Source of the DNA: Metabacillus sp. KUDC1714
GTDB lineage: Bacteria > Bacillota > Bacilli > Bacillales > Bacillaceae
Assembly: GCF_014217835.1 (NCBI RefSeq)
Contig: NZ_CP055263.1
Location: forward strand, 3,599,501-3,663,500
Direction of reading: 5' to 3'
DNA length: 64,000 nucleotides
A model generated the notes under the pieces. The model did no database searches, was not told the DNA's origin, and saw nothing but the letters and a program-made list of their open reading frames with translations. The translations under genes and the position numbers were made by a program. Shown here piece after piece: positions 1 to 9,800 of this stretch; position 1 is the first letter of the stretch; each line of letters starts with the position of its first letter.

Positions 1-849
1 GTAAAAGGCTTAGGCACATTAACACCTGCAGAAAATCAACCTTTAGCTTTTTCACAGTCAGGTAGCCGTTTGAAAAAGGTGAGTGTGAAAAAGGGAGAGA
101 TAGTAAAAAAGGGACAGCTCATCGCACAATTGGATCCAGGAAGCTTAACTGTTGAATTGGAGTTAGCAGAAATTGAATTAAAAAAGGCAGAAATAAAGGT
201 TAAGCAATTACGTGCACAGGCAGCTGATTCATATTCGATGGAATTGGCTGAATTAGATATTGATGGCCTGCAAATTCGGGTTGAAAATCTTAGAAATGAG
301 CTAGAGAAAACAAAAATGATATCACCTATAAATGGGATCGTTACATTTATTACTGAAAAAAAGGCAGGGGATTCTGTAGAAGCATTTGAATCAATTGTTC
401 ATGTTGCCGATACATCAAATCTTCAACTAGTTTACTCGGCCATCAGTGGAGATGAAGTAGTGGATACAAAGGTTGGTATGAAAGCCGAGATCTTAATTAA
501 TGGGAAAACAATGACAGGAAAAGTGGTCCAAACACCTTCGGAGGTTCCGATCGAAAAGCTTGAAGAGAATCCTGATTTGTATCAACGAAGTATTTTTATG
601 GCCATTGAAAAGCAACCAAAGGATATAAATGTAGGAGAATCGGCTGACTTTGAAATTATTACTGCGCAGAAAAAGGATGTCCTTATTATTCCTAAGAGTG
701 CCTTAAGAACCTTAGTTGGCCGTGATTACGTACAAATATTAGAAGGTCAAGCAAAGCGAGAAATTGATATTGAAAAAGGGCTTGTTTCAGCAACTGAGGT
801 CGAGGTTATTAGTGGCTTAGAAGTGGGAGACACAGTCATTTTGAAGTAG
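1..849 (+). CDS. Efflux adaptor (MFP/HlyD family), 5' partial
   Basis: The frame is open from base 1, so the true start lies left of the window; 282 residues are visible. A TTG at 70 is only an internal codon. The visible part starts in the lipoyl half-motif (VKKGEIVKKGQLIAQLD), continues into a charged alpha-hairpin that is a likely coiled coil, and ends with the beta-barrel and membrane-proximal segment VISGLEVGDTVILK typical of membrane-fusion proteins. It lies 16 bp before an FtsX-type permease that is followed by its ATPase. By family knowledge the adaptor links such MacB-like ABC transporters to substrate export at the outer face of the membrane; the substrate cannot be read from sequence. 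Confidence 0.85.
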   Translation, partial: VKGLGTLTPAENQPLAFSQSGSRLKKVSVKKGEIVKKGQLIAQLDPGSLTVELELAEIELKKAEIKVKQLRAQAADSYSMELAELDIDGLQIRVENLRNELEKTKMISPINGIVTFITEKKAGDSVEAFESIVHVADTSNLQLVYSAISGDEVVDTKVGMKAEILINGKTMTGKVVQTPSEVPIEKLEENPDLYQRSIFMAIEKQPKDINVGESADFEIITAQKKDVLIIPKSALRTLVGRDYVQILEGQAKREIDIEKGLVSATEVEVISGLEVGDTVILK

Positions 850-865
850 GAAGAGGTGAGCGAGA

Positions 866-3688
866 GTGGCATTAATTAAAATTATCATTCAAAAAATGTT
901 GAATAATAAATGGTTAACCTTCAGCTTATTCCTTGGGCTTTTAATGACTGTTTCACTTGTCTCAAGTATACCCACCTATACCTCAAGCGTGTTACATAAG
1001 CTATTAGTAAAGGAATTGGAACAACATCAAATAGATAAAAAACAATTTCCGGGGGAATTTTCTTTTTTAACAAGCTTTACAGAAGGGAAAAACTCAGTAG
1101 ATGCTACGAAGGAAATCGAAGCAATAAATGAAAGGCTTACTACTGAAGTGAATGTACCGATCTTAACGAATACCACAGTGCTAAATACGGTCCCTTTTAA
1201 TATCTATAAGGAAAACATGACAGAAGCTGATAAGCATGGTAGATTTGTTAGCCTCACAAATATTGAACAGCATATTACCATTACAGATGGCAGGCTTCCA
1301 TCAAAAACTGAAAATGGGATTATCGAAGTATTAGTACCAGAGAGAACATTGAAAAAAAGAGGTATTGTCTTAAATAATAAATTACGTGCAGAAGAAGGGA
1401 ATCAGAAGTTTTCAGTCATTCCAGTCGGTACATTTCGTGCAAAAGAAAAAAATGATCCTTATTGGTCGATTCCACCTGAACGATATACCGATGATTTTGT
1501 TGTGTTGGAGGAAAAGTTTAAAAATGAGCTTTTAAAAGAAGAGTTTCTTGCTTCAGCACGTTTTTATTCAGCTTGGGATTATCATGCTATCGAAAATCAG
1601 CATCTCCCCTCCATGCTTCAATTAGAGGGAAACGTAAAAGCTGAAATTAGCGATGTGATTGACGCAAATGTAATTGTCAATTTTCCGATTGCTGATATTT
1701 TAGCAACATATGAGAAAAAAGAGGAACAATTAAAGACAATGCTATGGTCCTTAAATGTACCTGTCCTTGTTATGCTGTCACTCTACCTCTTTATGGTTTC
1801 ACGCTTAATTGTAAATCGACAGCTAAGCGAAATATCCGTCTTATCTAGCCGTGGGGCAACAAGATTGCAAATTATGTTTATCTATTTAATCGAGATTGGC
1901 ATTCTAGGGGGCATTGCATTTCTTCTAGGACCACAGATTGGGATGCTGATGTGTAAATTATTAGGTGGGACAAACGGCTTTCTTCAGTTTGTACAAAGAG
2001 AGTCCCTACCTGTAAGAGTGGGAGCTGAATCATATCTATATGGTGCAATAGCCTTATTAACGTCAGTTTTTATGGTTATGATCCCAGTGTATCAAGGATC
2101 GAGGCAAAGTATTGTTCATCAAAAACAACTTGCTGCAAAGTCCATGACAAAAACGAACTGGCTGACACTAATCCTAGGACTAATTCTGATTGTAATTTCA
2201 AGTTACGGGTTATATGTATTTAATAATCGAAAGCCAGTAGCAAATCAAGAATTATTTGTTGATCCGATTTTATTTTTCATTCCAGCTTTATTCATCATTG
2301 GACTTGGACTAATACTGTTACATCTTTACCCGCTTCTATTAGGGTCAATATACAAGCTAGGAAAAAAATATTGGAATCTTTCACTCTACAGTACATTTAT
2401 CCAAGTAAGTCGCTCTATTAAGCAGTATCAATTTCTAATGCTTTTTCTCATCATGACAATTGGTGTTGGCGTATTTAGTGCTAGTGCAGCAAGAACACTT
2501 AATGAAAATTTTGAGCAGCAGCTGCGCTATGAAAATGGTGCTGATCTTACTATAGATGTTAAGTGGGAAAGTAATGAGATTCAAGCAACATCAGAAGTAG
2601 CTTCTCCTACTGAGACGAATGATACAAATGGAGCACCAGAAGCAACAGAAACACCTGTTTCAGCAGCAAATGAAATCGTTTATACAGAACCTTCATTTGA
2701 ACCATTTTTACAAATAGAAGAGATCGATCATGCAGCAAAGGTGCTACGCGTGAATGGTATGAAGGCAGAAGCAAAGGGGAATAGCCTCTATTCCTTCGAG
2801 GTGATGGGTATTGAACCGAAGGAGTTTGGGCAAACAGCCTGGTTTAAGCCTTCCTTACTTCCACATCACTGGTACGACTATTTAAATTTATTAGCTAAAG
2901 AACCAAGCTCGGTATTGATCTCAAGGTCTGTGGCAAAATCACTTGGGGTAAAGGAAGGAGATTACATTAAGCTTGATGGGGATCAGACAAACACGATGGA
3001 AGTTGTCGTGTATGGAATTATTGATTATTGGCCGGGTTTTCTCCCGAAAAAAGAGGAAAAGGATGAAGAACAGCCAGCGTTAATCATAGCAAATTTACCT
3101 TACGTTCAAAATGCGATGGGGCTTGAGCCATATGAAGTCTGGGTAAAAGTAAAGCCTGATGCATCTAGGGAGAGTTTATATGAAAATTTAAAACAGGCAA
3201 ATCTTCCAATCTTGGAGATTAATGATGTTCATCCAGAGTTAGTAGCGTTAAAAAATAGTGCCTTTTTATTAGGTTTAAATGGAACGCTTTCTCTAGGATT
3301 TATCATCTCGATTTTAATTGCTTTTATTGGCTTTCTATTATTCTGGATTTTAACGATTAAATCAAGGGTTCTTCAATATGGAGTGTATCGTGCAATGGGG
3401 ATTCCACTCCGTAAACTGATAGGAATCCTTGTATATGAACAAGTATTCACATCAGGTATTGCATGTTTACTAGGTTTATTAATCGGAGGAATGACAAGTG
3501 TCCTTTTCGTACCACTTTTCCATCTCTCAATGGATAACCAATTACCATTCCAAGTATTGTTCGATCCAAGTGATGAACAAAAAATATATTTATTTGTATC
3601 GTTCATGTTAACGGTAGGTTTATTGATCTTAGTCGTACTTGTGAAAAAAATAAAAATCTATCAAGCAATTAAGTTAGGTGAGGATTAA
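866..3688 (+). CDS. FtsX/MacB-type ABC transporter permease, double-domain
   Basis: A 940-residue membrane protein starting at GTG 866, with AGAGGTG just upstream. One N-terminal membrane helix (about 15-35) is followed by a large extracytoplasmic domain (about 36-290), then a block of membrane helices (about 295-545), a second extracytoplasmic domain (about 550-810) and three last helices. This is the layout of a permease with two FtsX domains. The second outer domain begins with a Thr/Ser/Glu/Pro-rich linker near residues 570-605 that looks unstructured. It is the middle gene of the adaptor-permease-ATPase operon and ends one base before the ATPase start. Such permeases usually work by mechanotransmission on exported or lipid-linked substrates; the exact role is unknown. 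Confidence 0.88.
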   Translation: MALIKIIIQKMLNNKWLTFSLFLGLLMTVSLVSSIPTYTSSVLHKLLVKELEQHQIDKKQFPGEFSFLTSFTEGKNSVDATKEIEAINERLTTEVNVPILTNTTVLNTVPFNIYKENMTEADKHGRFVSLTNIEQHITITDGRLPSKTENGIIEVLVPERTLKKRGIVLNNKLRAEEGNQKFSVIPVGTFRAKEKNDPYWSIPPERYTDDFVVLEEKFKNELLKEEFLASARFYSAWDYHAIENQHLPSMLQLEGNVKAEISDVIDANVIVNFPIADILATYEKKEEQLKTMLWSLNVPVLVMLSLYLFMVSRLIVNRQLSEISVLSSRGATRLQIMFIYLIEIGILGGIAFLLGPQIGMLMCKLLGGTNGFLQFVQRESLPVRVGAESYLYGAIALLTSVFMVMIPVYQGSRQSIVHQKQLAAKSMTKTNWLTLILGLILIVISSYGLYVFNNRKPVANQELFVDPILFFIPALFIIGLGLILLHLYPLLLGSIYKLGKKYWNLSLYSTFIQVSRSIKQYQFLMLFLIMTIGVGVFSASAARTLNENFEQQLRYENGADLTIDVKWESNEIQATSEVASPTETNDTNGAPEATETPVSAANEIVYTEPSFEPFLQIEEIDHAAKVLRVNGMKAEAKGNSLYSFEVMGIEPKEFGQTAWFKPSLLPHHWYDYLNLLAKEPSSVLISRSVAKSLGVKEGDYIKLDGDQTNTMEVVVYGIIDYWPGFLPKKEEKDEEQPALIIANLPYVQNAMGLEPYEVWVKVKPDASRESLYENLKQANLPILEINDVHPELVALKNSAFLLGLNGTLSLGFIISILIAFIGFLLFWILTIKSRVLQYGVYRAMGIPLRKLIGILVYEQVFTSGIACLLGLLIGGMTSVLFVPLFHLSMDNQLPFQVLFDPSDEQKIYLFVSFMLTVGLLILVVLVKKIKIYQAIKLGED

Positions 3689-3689
3689 C

Positions 3690-4571
3690 ATGATTCAGTG
3701 TAAAGATTTAGTCAAGATATATAAAGTGGATGATGAACATGAAGTCATGGCACTACAGGGTTTAGACCTTGAAGTGCAAAAGGGCGAATTAATGGGGATT
3801 ATCGGTAGCAGTGGAAGTGGAAAGTCTACACTATTAAACATGCTTGGCGGCTTAGATAGACCGACGGCTGGAAAATGTGTCGTAGATGGCAAGGACCTAT
3901 TAAGGCTGCAGCCTAAGGAGTTAGTCAGCTATAAGTTAGAATCAGTTGGCTTTGTTTGGCAAAACAATGCACGTAACATCATCCCTTATTTAACGGCAAT
4001 CGAAAATGTAGAGCTGCCCATGCTATTAAAAGGGCGCCATAAACGAGAGAGAGCAAAAGAATTACTCGAGTTAGTTGGTATGGGACACCGTTTTCATAAT
4101 AAGTTGACCATGCTTTCTGGTGGAGAGCAACAACGTGTTGCCATTGCCATCTCACTCGCCAATGATCCTAACCTCTTATTAGCTGATGAACCAACAGGAA
4201 GTGTAGATTCAAAAACAGCAGATGTTATTTTAGGTGTTTTTAGAGAATTAAATCGAAGTCTTCAAAAAACAATTGTGATTGTGTCCCATGATACGGAATT
4301 AACGAAGAAGCTTGATCGTGTCGTTGCGATAAGAGACGGAAAGACGTCCAGTGAAATTTTGCGGAAATCCTTTTATGAAGCTGAAGATCTACTAAATGAA
4401 AAAGAGATGAAAGCGGAAGAAACCCATGTAGAGCTTGCCGTCATTGATCGTGCCGGAAGAATTCAAATCCCTCGCGATTATTTAGATTCGATTGAGCTTG
4501 GAGACGCAAACAAGCTGCGAGTTGAGCTAGAAGATGGGAAAATTACGTTGGTGAATCCGAAAAGTTCATGA
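3690..4571 (+). CDS. ABC transporter ATPase with AbrB-like C-terminal tail
   Basis: The start chosen is ATG 3690, one base after the permease stop and preceded by TAGGTGAGG; GTG 3678 overlaps that ribosome site. The ATPase has Walker A GSSGSGKS (about 39-46), signature LSGGEQQRVAIA, and Walker B LLLADEPTGSVD, as in LolD/MacB ATPases. The protein is 293 residues, some 60 longer than a minimal LolD. The extra end contains IDRAGRIQIPRDYLDSIELG followed by an RVELEDGKITL strand, which looks like a SpoVT/AbrB swapped-hairpin half. That assignment is by eye. The tail might drive dimerisation or bind DNA, but no function is shown. Confidence 0.88.
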   Translation: MIQCKDLVKIYKVDDEHEVMALQGLDLEVQKGELMGIIGSSGSGKSTLLNMLGGLDRPTAGKCVVDGKDLLRLQPKELVSYKLESVGFVWQNNARNIIPYLTAIENVELPMLLKGRHKRERAKELLELVGMGHRFHNKLTMLSGGEQQRVAIAISLANDPNLLLADEPTGSVDSKTADVILGVFRELNRSLQKTIVIVSHDTELTKKLDRVVAIRDGKTSSEILRKSFYEAEDLLNEKEMKAEETHVELAVIDRAGRIQIPRDYLDSIELGDANKLRVELEDGKITLVNPKSS

Positions 4572-4735
4572 GGGTGAAATTGTCATTTTTTGTCGAATGG
4601 TCGATATTCTTCTCATTCTACCCAATAAAATAAAAGATCTAGACAATAAAATGAACCAGTCAGCAATAGGATGAAATTTCGGACAATTAGTCATTTACAT
4701 GCCTTAGCACAGTAGTTGGACTCTTGCCGATGAAA

Positions 4736-4768
4736 ATAAAAAAACGGCTCAAGAATAGCCTGTTTTAA
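4736..4768 (+). terminator. Weak terminator after ABC export operon
   Basis: AAAAC-GGCT pairs with AGCC-T-GTTTT with one bulged base and a short T-run in the stem end. It lies about 170 bp after the ATPase stop and just before yesL. The hairpin is short, so it may be leaky. Confidence 0.35.
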
Positions 4769-4789
4769 ACTAGCATGAGGTGATAAACA

Positions 4790-5383
4790 ATGAATGTAAT
4801 GAATGGTAAATTTACACGCGTAATGGAAATTCTATCAAACTTCTTTTTATTAAACCTGACCTGGCTGCTGATGTGTCTACCGATTGTTACGATCTTCCCA
4901 GCAACAGCAGCGATGATTGGTGTTGTAAGACAATGGATTTTACATGATGATACAGCTGTATTTTCTGTCTTTATGAAATACTTCAAGGAAAATCTGAAAC
5001 AAAGCATGGTAATTGGTATCCTCTGGGGGTTCTTTGCATTTATTTTATATATGAACTTTAATGTTATGGTTCAGCTTGAAGCAATGAAATTCATCCTATT
5101 ACCATTCTTGGTTCTATTTAGCGTATTGATGGTTTTTACAACCGTTTATATTTTTCCGGTAATGGTTCATTACAGGCTAAATGTTTTCGGGATTATTAGA
5201 AATTCATTTTTATTGTCGATGAGCTTTTTGCCAACTAGTTTACTTGCTGCTCTTGTTCTCTTTGGAATATTTGTTTTGTTTTTATGGCAACCTTTTACGG
5301 TTTTTATTAGCTTTAGTGTAGGCGGTTATCTTATTTTCACACTTTGTAATAAGGTTTTTACGAGAAAAGAAACTCTCAATTAA
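4790..5383 (+). CDS. YesL family (DUF624) membrane protein
   Basis: A 197-residue protein with about five hydrophobic helices, starting at ATG 4790 after GAGGTGATAAACA. The N-terminus (VMEILSNFFLLNLTWLLMCLPIVTIFPATAAM) is the hallmark of DUF624/YesL. The family is often found near carbohydrate transporters and hydrolases, and its biochemical role is not established. Here it precedes an aldo/keto reductase by 25 bp, so the two may be co-transcribed. No sugar transporter is adjacent. Confidence 0.85.
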   Translation: MNVMNGKFTRVMEILSNFFLLNLTWLLMCLPIVTIFPATAAMIGVVRQWILHDDTAVFSVFMKYFKENLKQSMVIGILWGFFAFILYMNFNVMVQLEAMKFILLPFLVLFSVLMVFTTVYIFPVMVHYRLNVFGIIRNSFLLSMSFLPTSLLAALVLFGIFVLFLWQPFTVFISFSVGGYLIFTLCNKVFTRKETLN

Positions 5384-5408
5384 TCAACATAACGATGGAG
5401 GGATTGGT

Positions 5409-6335
5409 ATGAAAAAGATTCATGTAAATGGTTTAGATAAAGACTGTTCGCAAATTGTCCTTGGTTCGATGATGTTCTCACCAAGTAATATGGAATTTGC
5501 AACAGAATTATTAAACTCATATGTTGAAGCAGGAGGCAACACAATTGATTTAGCACATATATACAATAGTGGTGAAAGTGAAAAGGCTGTGGGTTTATGG
5601 CTGAAAGAAACGAACCTACGAGACGAAATCGTAATATTAGATAAAGGGGCCCACCCTGATGCAAACGGACCACGTGTTACACCTGAAGCAATTGAACAGG
5701 ATTTGCAAGAGAGCTTACAACGATTACAGGTTGAACATATCGACATCTATATGCTACATCGCGATGATCCTACAATTCCTGTTGAAGTTATCATTAACGC
5801 ATTAAATAAACATATTCAAGCTGGACTTGTTCAAGCAATTGGTGTCTCAAATTGGACAACAGGCCGTATCCAAGAAGCAAACGCATATGCTGAAAAGAAC
5901 AATTTAATTGGATTTGCGGTCAATAGTCCGAATCTCTGCTTAGCCAAAGCAAATGAGCCAAGATGGCCAGGCTGTGTATCAGTAGATGAAAAGGACAAAA
6001 AATGGCACACCGAAAACCAGCTGCCTTTATTTGCATGGTCATCACAGGCAGGGGGCTTTTTCACAGGGAGGTTCACACCAGAAAATCTTGAAAATAAAGA
6101 AATGGTCCGGGTCTATTATAATGAAGTAAACTGGGAACGCTATCGCCGAGCAGAAAAGCTAGCATGGAAAAAAGGAGTGACGACAAACCAAATAGCATTA
6201 GCATATGTCTTAAACCAGCCATTTCCAACATGTGCACTTATCGGACCAAGTAATATTGAAGAACTCCAATCAAGTATAGTAGCTAGCAATGTGACTCTTA
6301 CTGTGGAAGAAATGGCAGAATTGGAGAATGGCTAA
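5409..6335 (+). CDS. Aldo/keto reductase
   Basis: A 308-residue NAD(P)H-dependent oxidoreductase of the AKR superfamily. It starts at ATG 5409 behind GGAGGGATTGGT. The TIM-barrel catalytic residues are visible: Asp and Tyr in DLAHIYNSGESE, Lys in ILDKGAH, His in YMLHRDDP. The C-terminal NADPH-binding part has the usual GPSNIEEL segment. It follows yesL closely. The substrate is not predictable; the family reduces sugar and other aldehydes or ketones. Confidence 0.88.
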   Translation: MKKIHVNGLDKDCSQIVLGSMMFSPSNMEFATELLNSYVEAGGNTIDLAHIYNSGESEKAVGLWLKETNLRDEIVILDKGAHPDANGPRVTPEAIEQDLQESLQRLQVEHIDIYMLHRDDPTIPVEVIINALNKHIQAGLVQAIGVSNWTTGRIQEANAYAEKNNLIGFAVNSPNLCLAKANEPRWPGCVSVDEKDKKWHTENQLPLFAWSSQAGGFFTGRFTPENLENKEMVRVYYNEVNWERYRRAEKLAWKKGVTTNQIALAYVLNQPFPTCALIGPSNIEELQSSIVASNVTLTVEEMAELENG

Positions 6336-6376
6336 ATAACAAAAACAAATAAAAACAACGATAAAAAGAAGAAACG

Positions 6377-6405
6377 TTAATATTCACACTAATTTCAACT
6401 ATAAT
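6377..6405 (+). promoter_or_regulatory. SigA-type promoter of a putative structured RNA
   Basis: TTAATA (6377-6382), a 17-bp spacer and a perfect TATAAT (6400-6405). The predicted transcription start near 6411-6413 falls at the first base of the outer stem of the RNA described at 6411. The -35 box matches consensus at only four of six positions. Confidence 0.5.
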
Positions 6406-6410
6406 TGAAT

Positions 6411-6632
6411 GGTTAGTGGTCCAGGTAGGGTATATGAAACTTACTCATTGGAACCATATGTTTAGCCTACATATATTCTTTATTGTGTATAGTTTCGTCC
6501 TACCGTTACACTTTAGGATAATAAAATGTAATATAGATTAAACTAATCACTACTTCTAGCATAACTCTAAAGTAGCATATTTCAAAAATACTAGCAGGGA
6601 CCTATTCAAATTGATGAGTAGGTCTTTTTTTC
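6411..6632 (+). ncRNA. Putative structured RNA: three-way junction plus terminator
   Basis: No reading frame explains this 500-bp gap, but strong nested pairing does. GGTTAGT (6411-6417) pairs with ACTAATC (6542-6548). Inside it, one arm is built from GGTAGG (6424-6429) with CCTACC (6499-6504), GAAAC (6436-6440) with GTTTC (6492-6496) and a capping hairpin ATATGT/ACATAT (6456-6461, 6469-6474). A second arm is TTACACTTTA (6506-6515) with TAAAATGTAA (6522-6531). A further hairpin CTACTT/AAGTAG (6550-6575) follows, then an intrinsic terminator. The architecture resembles a riboswitch or a stand-alone sRNA. I could not match it to a known class. Confidence 0.45.
6599..6632 (+). terminator. Intrinsic terminator closing the putative RNA
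   Basis: GACCTATTCA (6599-6608) pairs with TGAGTAGGTC (6615-6624), one wobble pair, followed by seven T. It is 264 bp past the aldo/keto reductase stop and 206 bp before the helicase start, so it fits best as the end of the separate short transcript. Confidence 0.75.
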
Positions 6633-6837
6633 TTTGGTATAGATCTTTTCGAACTTACAAAATAAAAATATGCCTCCCCATATGATACAATCGTGATGTT
6701 CATAATTATTTCTTGTCGAATTCGTGCTCATGCAATGTGTATAAAATCCCACAATTACCAAACCATTTACTATAAAGCATTTTAATGTAAAAGCCTTTAT
6801 AACAGATGCGAAATGTCCTCAGGAAGGAGAAAGGCAT

Positions 6838-9800
6838 TTGAACATACATTTAAACCATAAAATTATTATAGAAAAGTGCGGTTCCGCCTCCTTTAAAAGA
6901 GGGGATGCTTTTTATCGCGCAAATAAAATAACATTTGAATATTTCAGTCATGAGGGTTGTGAAGCAACGGTTTCAGGTACGGAAGATTTCTATGTAACCG
7001 TTGATCAGGAAAAAGGTGGAGATTTTCACACGAAATGTAGCTGTCCTAAGCTTGCTTCCTTTCAAAAGGATTGTCAGCATGTTGCCGCTGTTTTACTATC
7101 GATTTACGAACATCAGTGTAATGGAACTATTCCTATTAGTAGGAACAACAATCAGTCTGAGTCTACAAAAAATTCATCATTATCAAATGATTTATTGTCC
7201 CTTTTCAATGAACAGCCTTTAAGGGCAAGTGGCCATCAGCGCCACTTTGAAAACAGGCAAGTACTTGATACAGAGCTTTTATGTAAACCGGTTATTTTAG
7301 GTAAGGGACGTCATATGTTTGGAATAGAAATGAAGATCGGTCCAATTAATGTCCAAAATATTAGGGGATTTCTCGAGCATGTGAAGACTGGTAGACCATT
7401 CTTGCTTTCTAAGTTATTCACATACAATCCAAACCTTCATTGTTTTCAAAAAGAGACAGATGAAGTGATTAAACAGCTCATTCAAATAATTTATGATGAA
7501 AAAATGTATCTTGCGGCATTGCCTGAAACTGCAGATTATGTAAGTCATAATCATCTCTTAGTAATTCCTCCATCTTCTTGGGACAAGCTTTTTCCTTTAC
7601 TTGAGAAAGCACCCTCGGCGAAACTAGAAAATGATGGGTATGTGTATGACGGTATTCATTTATCAAATGAGCCTCTATCCTTACAGTTTAATTTTGCTGA
7701 TACAGAGAGTAAGGGATATCAGCTGAAGATCAAAGGAATGAATCAAATGGTTGTATTGGAATCATATCATTCTGTCCTTTCAGAAGGAAAACTAATAAAG
7801 CTTAAAAGTGAGGATTGCAAACGACTTTCACACCTAAAAGAGATGCTAGATGAATCAGGAACAAATCAAATTCCAATTCCTCAGGAGCAAGTTGGTGTTT
7901 TTCTTGATAAAGTGGTGCCAGGCTTAAAAAAAATTGGCCATGTCCAATTATCGGGAAGAATGCTTGAGCAGCTTGATAAGACACCGTTAATAGCCAAACT
8001 ATTCTTAGATAGGGTGAAAAATCGTCTGCTTGCAGGATTGGAGTTTCATTATGAAAATGTGGTGATTAATCCATTGGAGAGTTTTTCTAAGCTCCAAGCA
8101 AGTTCTATTCTCATAAGGGATGTAGTGAAGGAAGAGGAGATTTTGCAGCTAATGGATAACAGTTCGTTTGCCAAGACGGACGGCGGATATTTTTTGCATA
8201 ACGAAGAGCTGGAATATGAGTTTTTGTACCATGTTGTTCCAAAGCTCCAAAAGCTTCTCCAACTATATGCCACTACAGCAGTGAGAAACCGAATATTTAC
8301 AGGAAATGCTCGTCCGAAGATCAGGATAAAGATGAAAAAGGAGAGAACGAATTGGCTTGAATTCAAATTTGAGATGGACGGAATTCCGGAGAAACACATT
8401 CGTGAAGTACTATTAGCTCTTGAGGAAAAGCGAAAGTACTACCGCTTAAGAAATGGATCGATCCTTTCGTTGGAAACAAGGGAGTTTGAAGAAATTAAAC
8501 GTTTCATGAATGCACTTCCTGTACAGAATGAAGATCTAGAAAGTGGTTTGAATGTACCAATTATCCGAGGTTTACAGTTATTAGATTCAGTTGATGACAA
8601 TTATACCTTTACGGTAGAGGAATCGTTTCGTCAGTTTTTAGAAAATATCAGAAATCCAGATAGATTGCAGTTTTCTGTGCCGAAAAGTCTGGAGCCGATA
8701 TTACGCGACTACCAAATACATGGCTACAAATGGATGAAAACTCTTGCTCATTATGGATTTGGAGGAATCCTTGCAGATGATATGGGATTAGGGAAAACGC
8801 TGCAAAGTATTACATTTGTACGATCAGAGCTTGCTAACATCCGTGAAAAACAGCTTCCAGCTCTTATTATTTGCCCTTCATCTTTGACGTATAACTGGCT
8901 TAGTGAATTTATGAAATTTGCTCCTGATATACAAGCTATTGTCGTTGATGGTAATAAAACAGAACGGAGCGATATCCAGAAGAATGTAAAGGATATAGAT
9001 GTAGTCATTACATCTTACCCATTGTTGCGAAGGGACATTAAATGGTATGAAAAACAAGCTTTTCACACTGTGTTTTTTGATGAGGCACAAGCCTTTAAAA
9101 ACCCCGTTACTCAAACAGCAAAAGCGGTGAAGAAACTTCATGCAGATTATCGCTTTGCCCTAACAGGTACACCTGTAGAGAATTCGCTTGAGGAGCTGTG
9201 GTCGATTTTTCACGTTGTCTTTCCTGAATTATTCCAAGGATTAAAGGATTACAGTAACCTCACAAGAAAAACGATTGCTAGAAGGATCCGCCCATTTTTG
9301 CTTCGAAGGCTGAAAGAGGATGTCCTTTCAGAGCTTCCTGAAAAAAAAGAGTCGATCGAATTAGTAGACCTACTTCCTGATCAGAAGAAGCTTTACACTG
9401 CTTACTTGGCAAAACTAAGACACGACACGCTGAAACACCTTGATAAGGATACACTTCGGAAAAATAAAATCAAAATCCTCGCTGGTTTGACCCGATTACG
9501 ACAGATTTGTTGTCATCCAGGCTTGTTTGTCGACGGCTATAAAGGAAGCTCAGCGAAATTTGAACAGCTACTGAAAATCGTAGAGGAATCAAAGCTTTCA
9601 GGAAGAAGGGTATTGATTTTTTCACAGTTTACGAAAATGCTAAATCTCATTGGTAGAGATTTAACTGCTAAAGGGAAACCATTTTTCTACCTTGATGGAC
9701 AAACTCCTTCAGATGAGCGAGTGGAGATCTGTCAGCGGTTTAATGCAGGTAAACGTGATTTATTCCTCATTTCCTTGAGGGCAGGCGGAACAGGTCTTAA

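Noticed and set aside
6411..6548. Purine riboswitch
   Set aside because: The topology (three-way junction, GTTTC..CCTACC) is reminiscent, but the conserved purine-aptamer core and loop-loop residues are not there.
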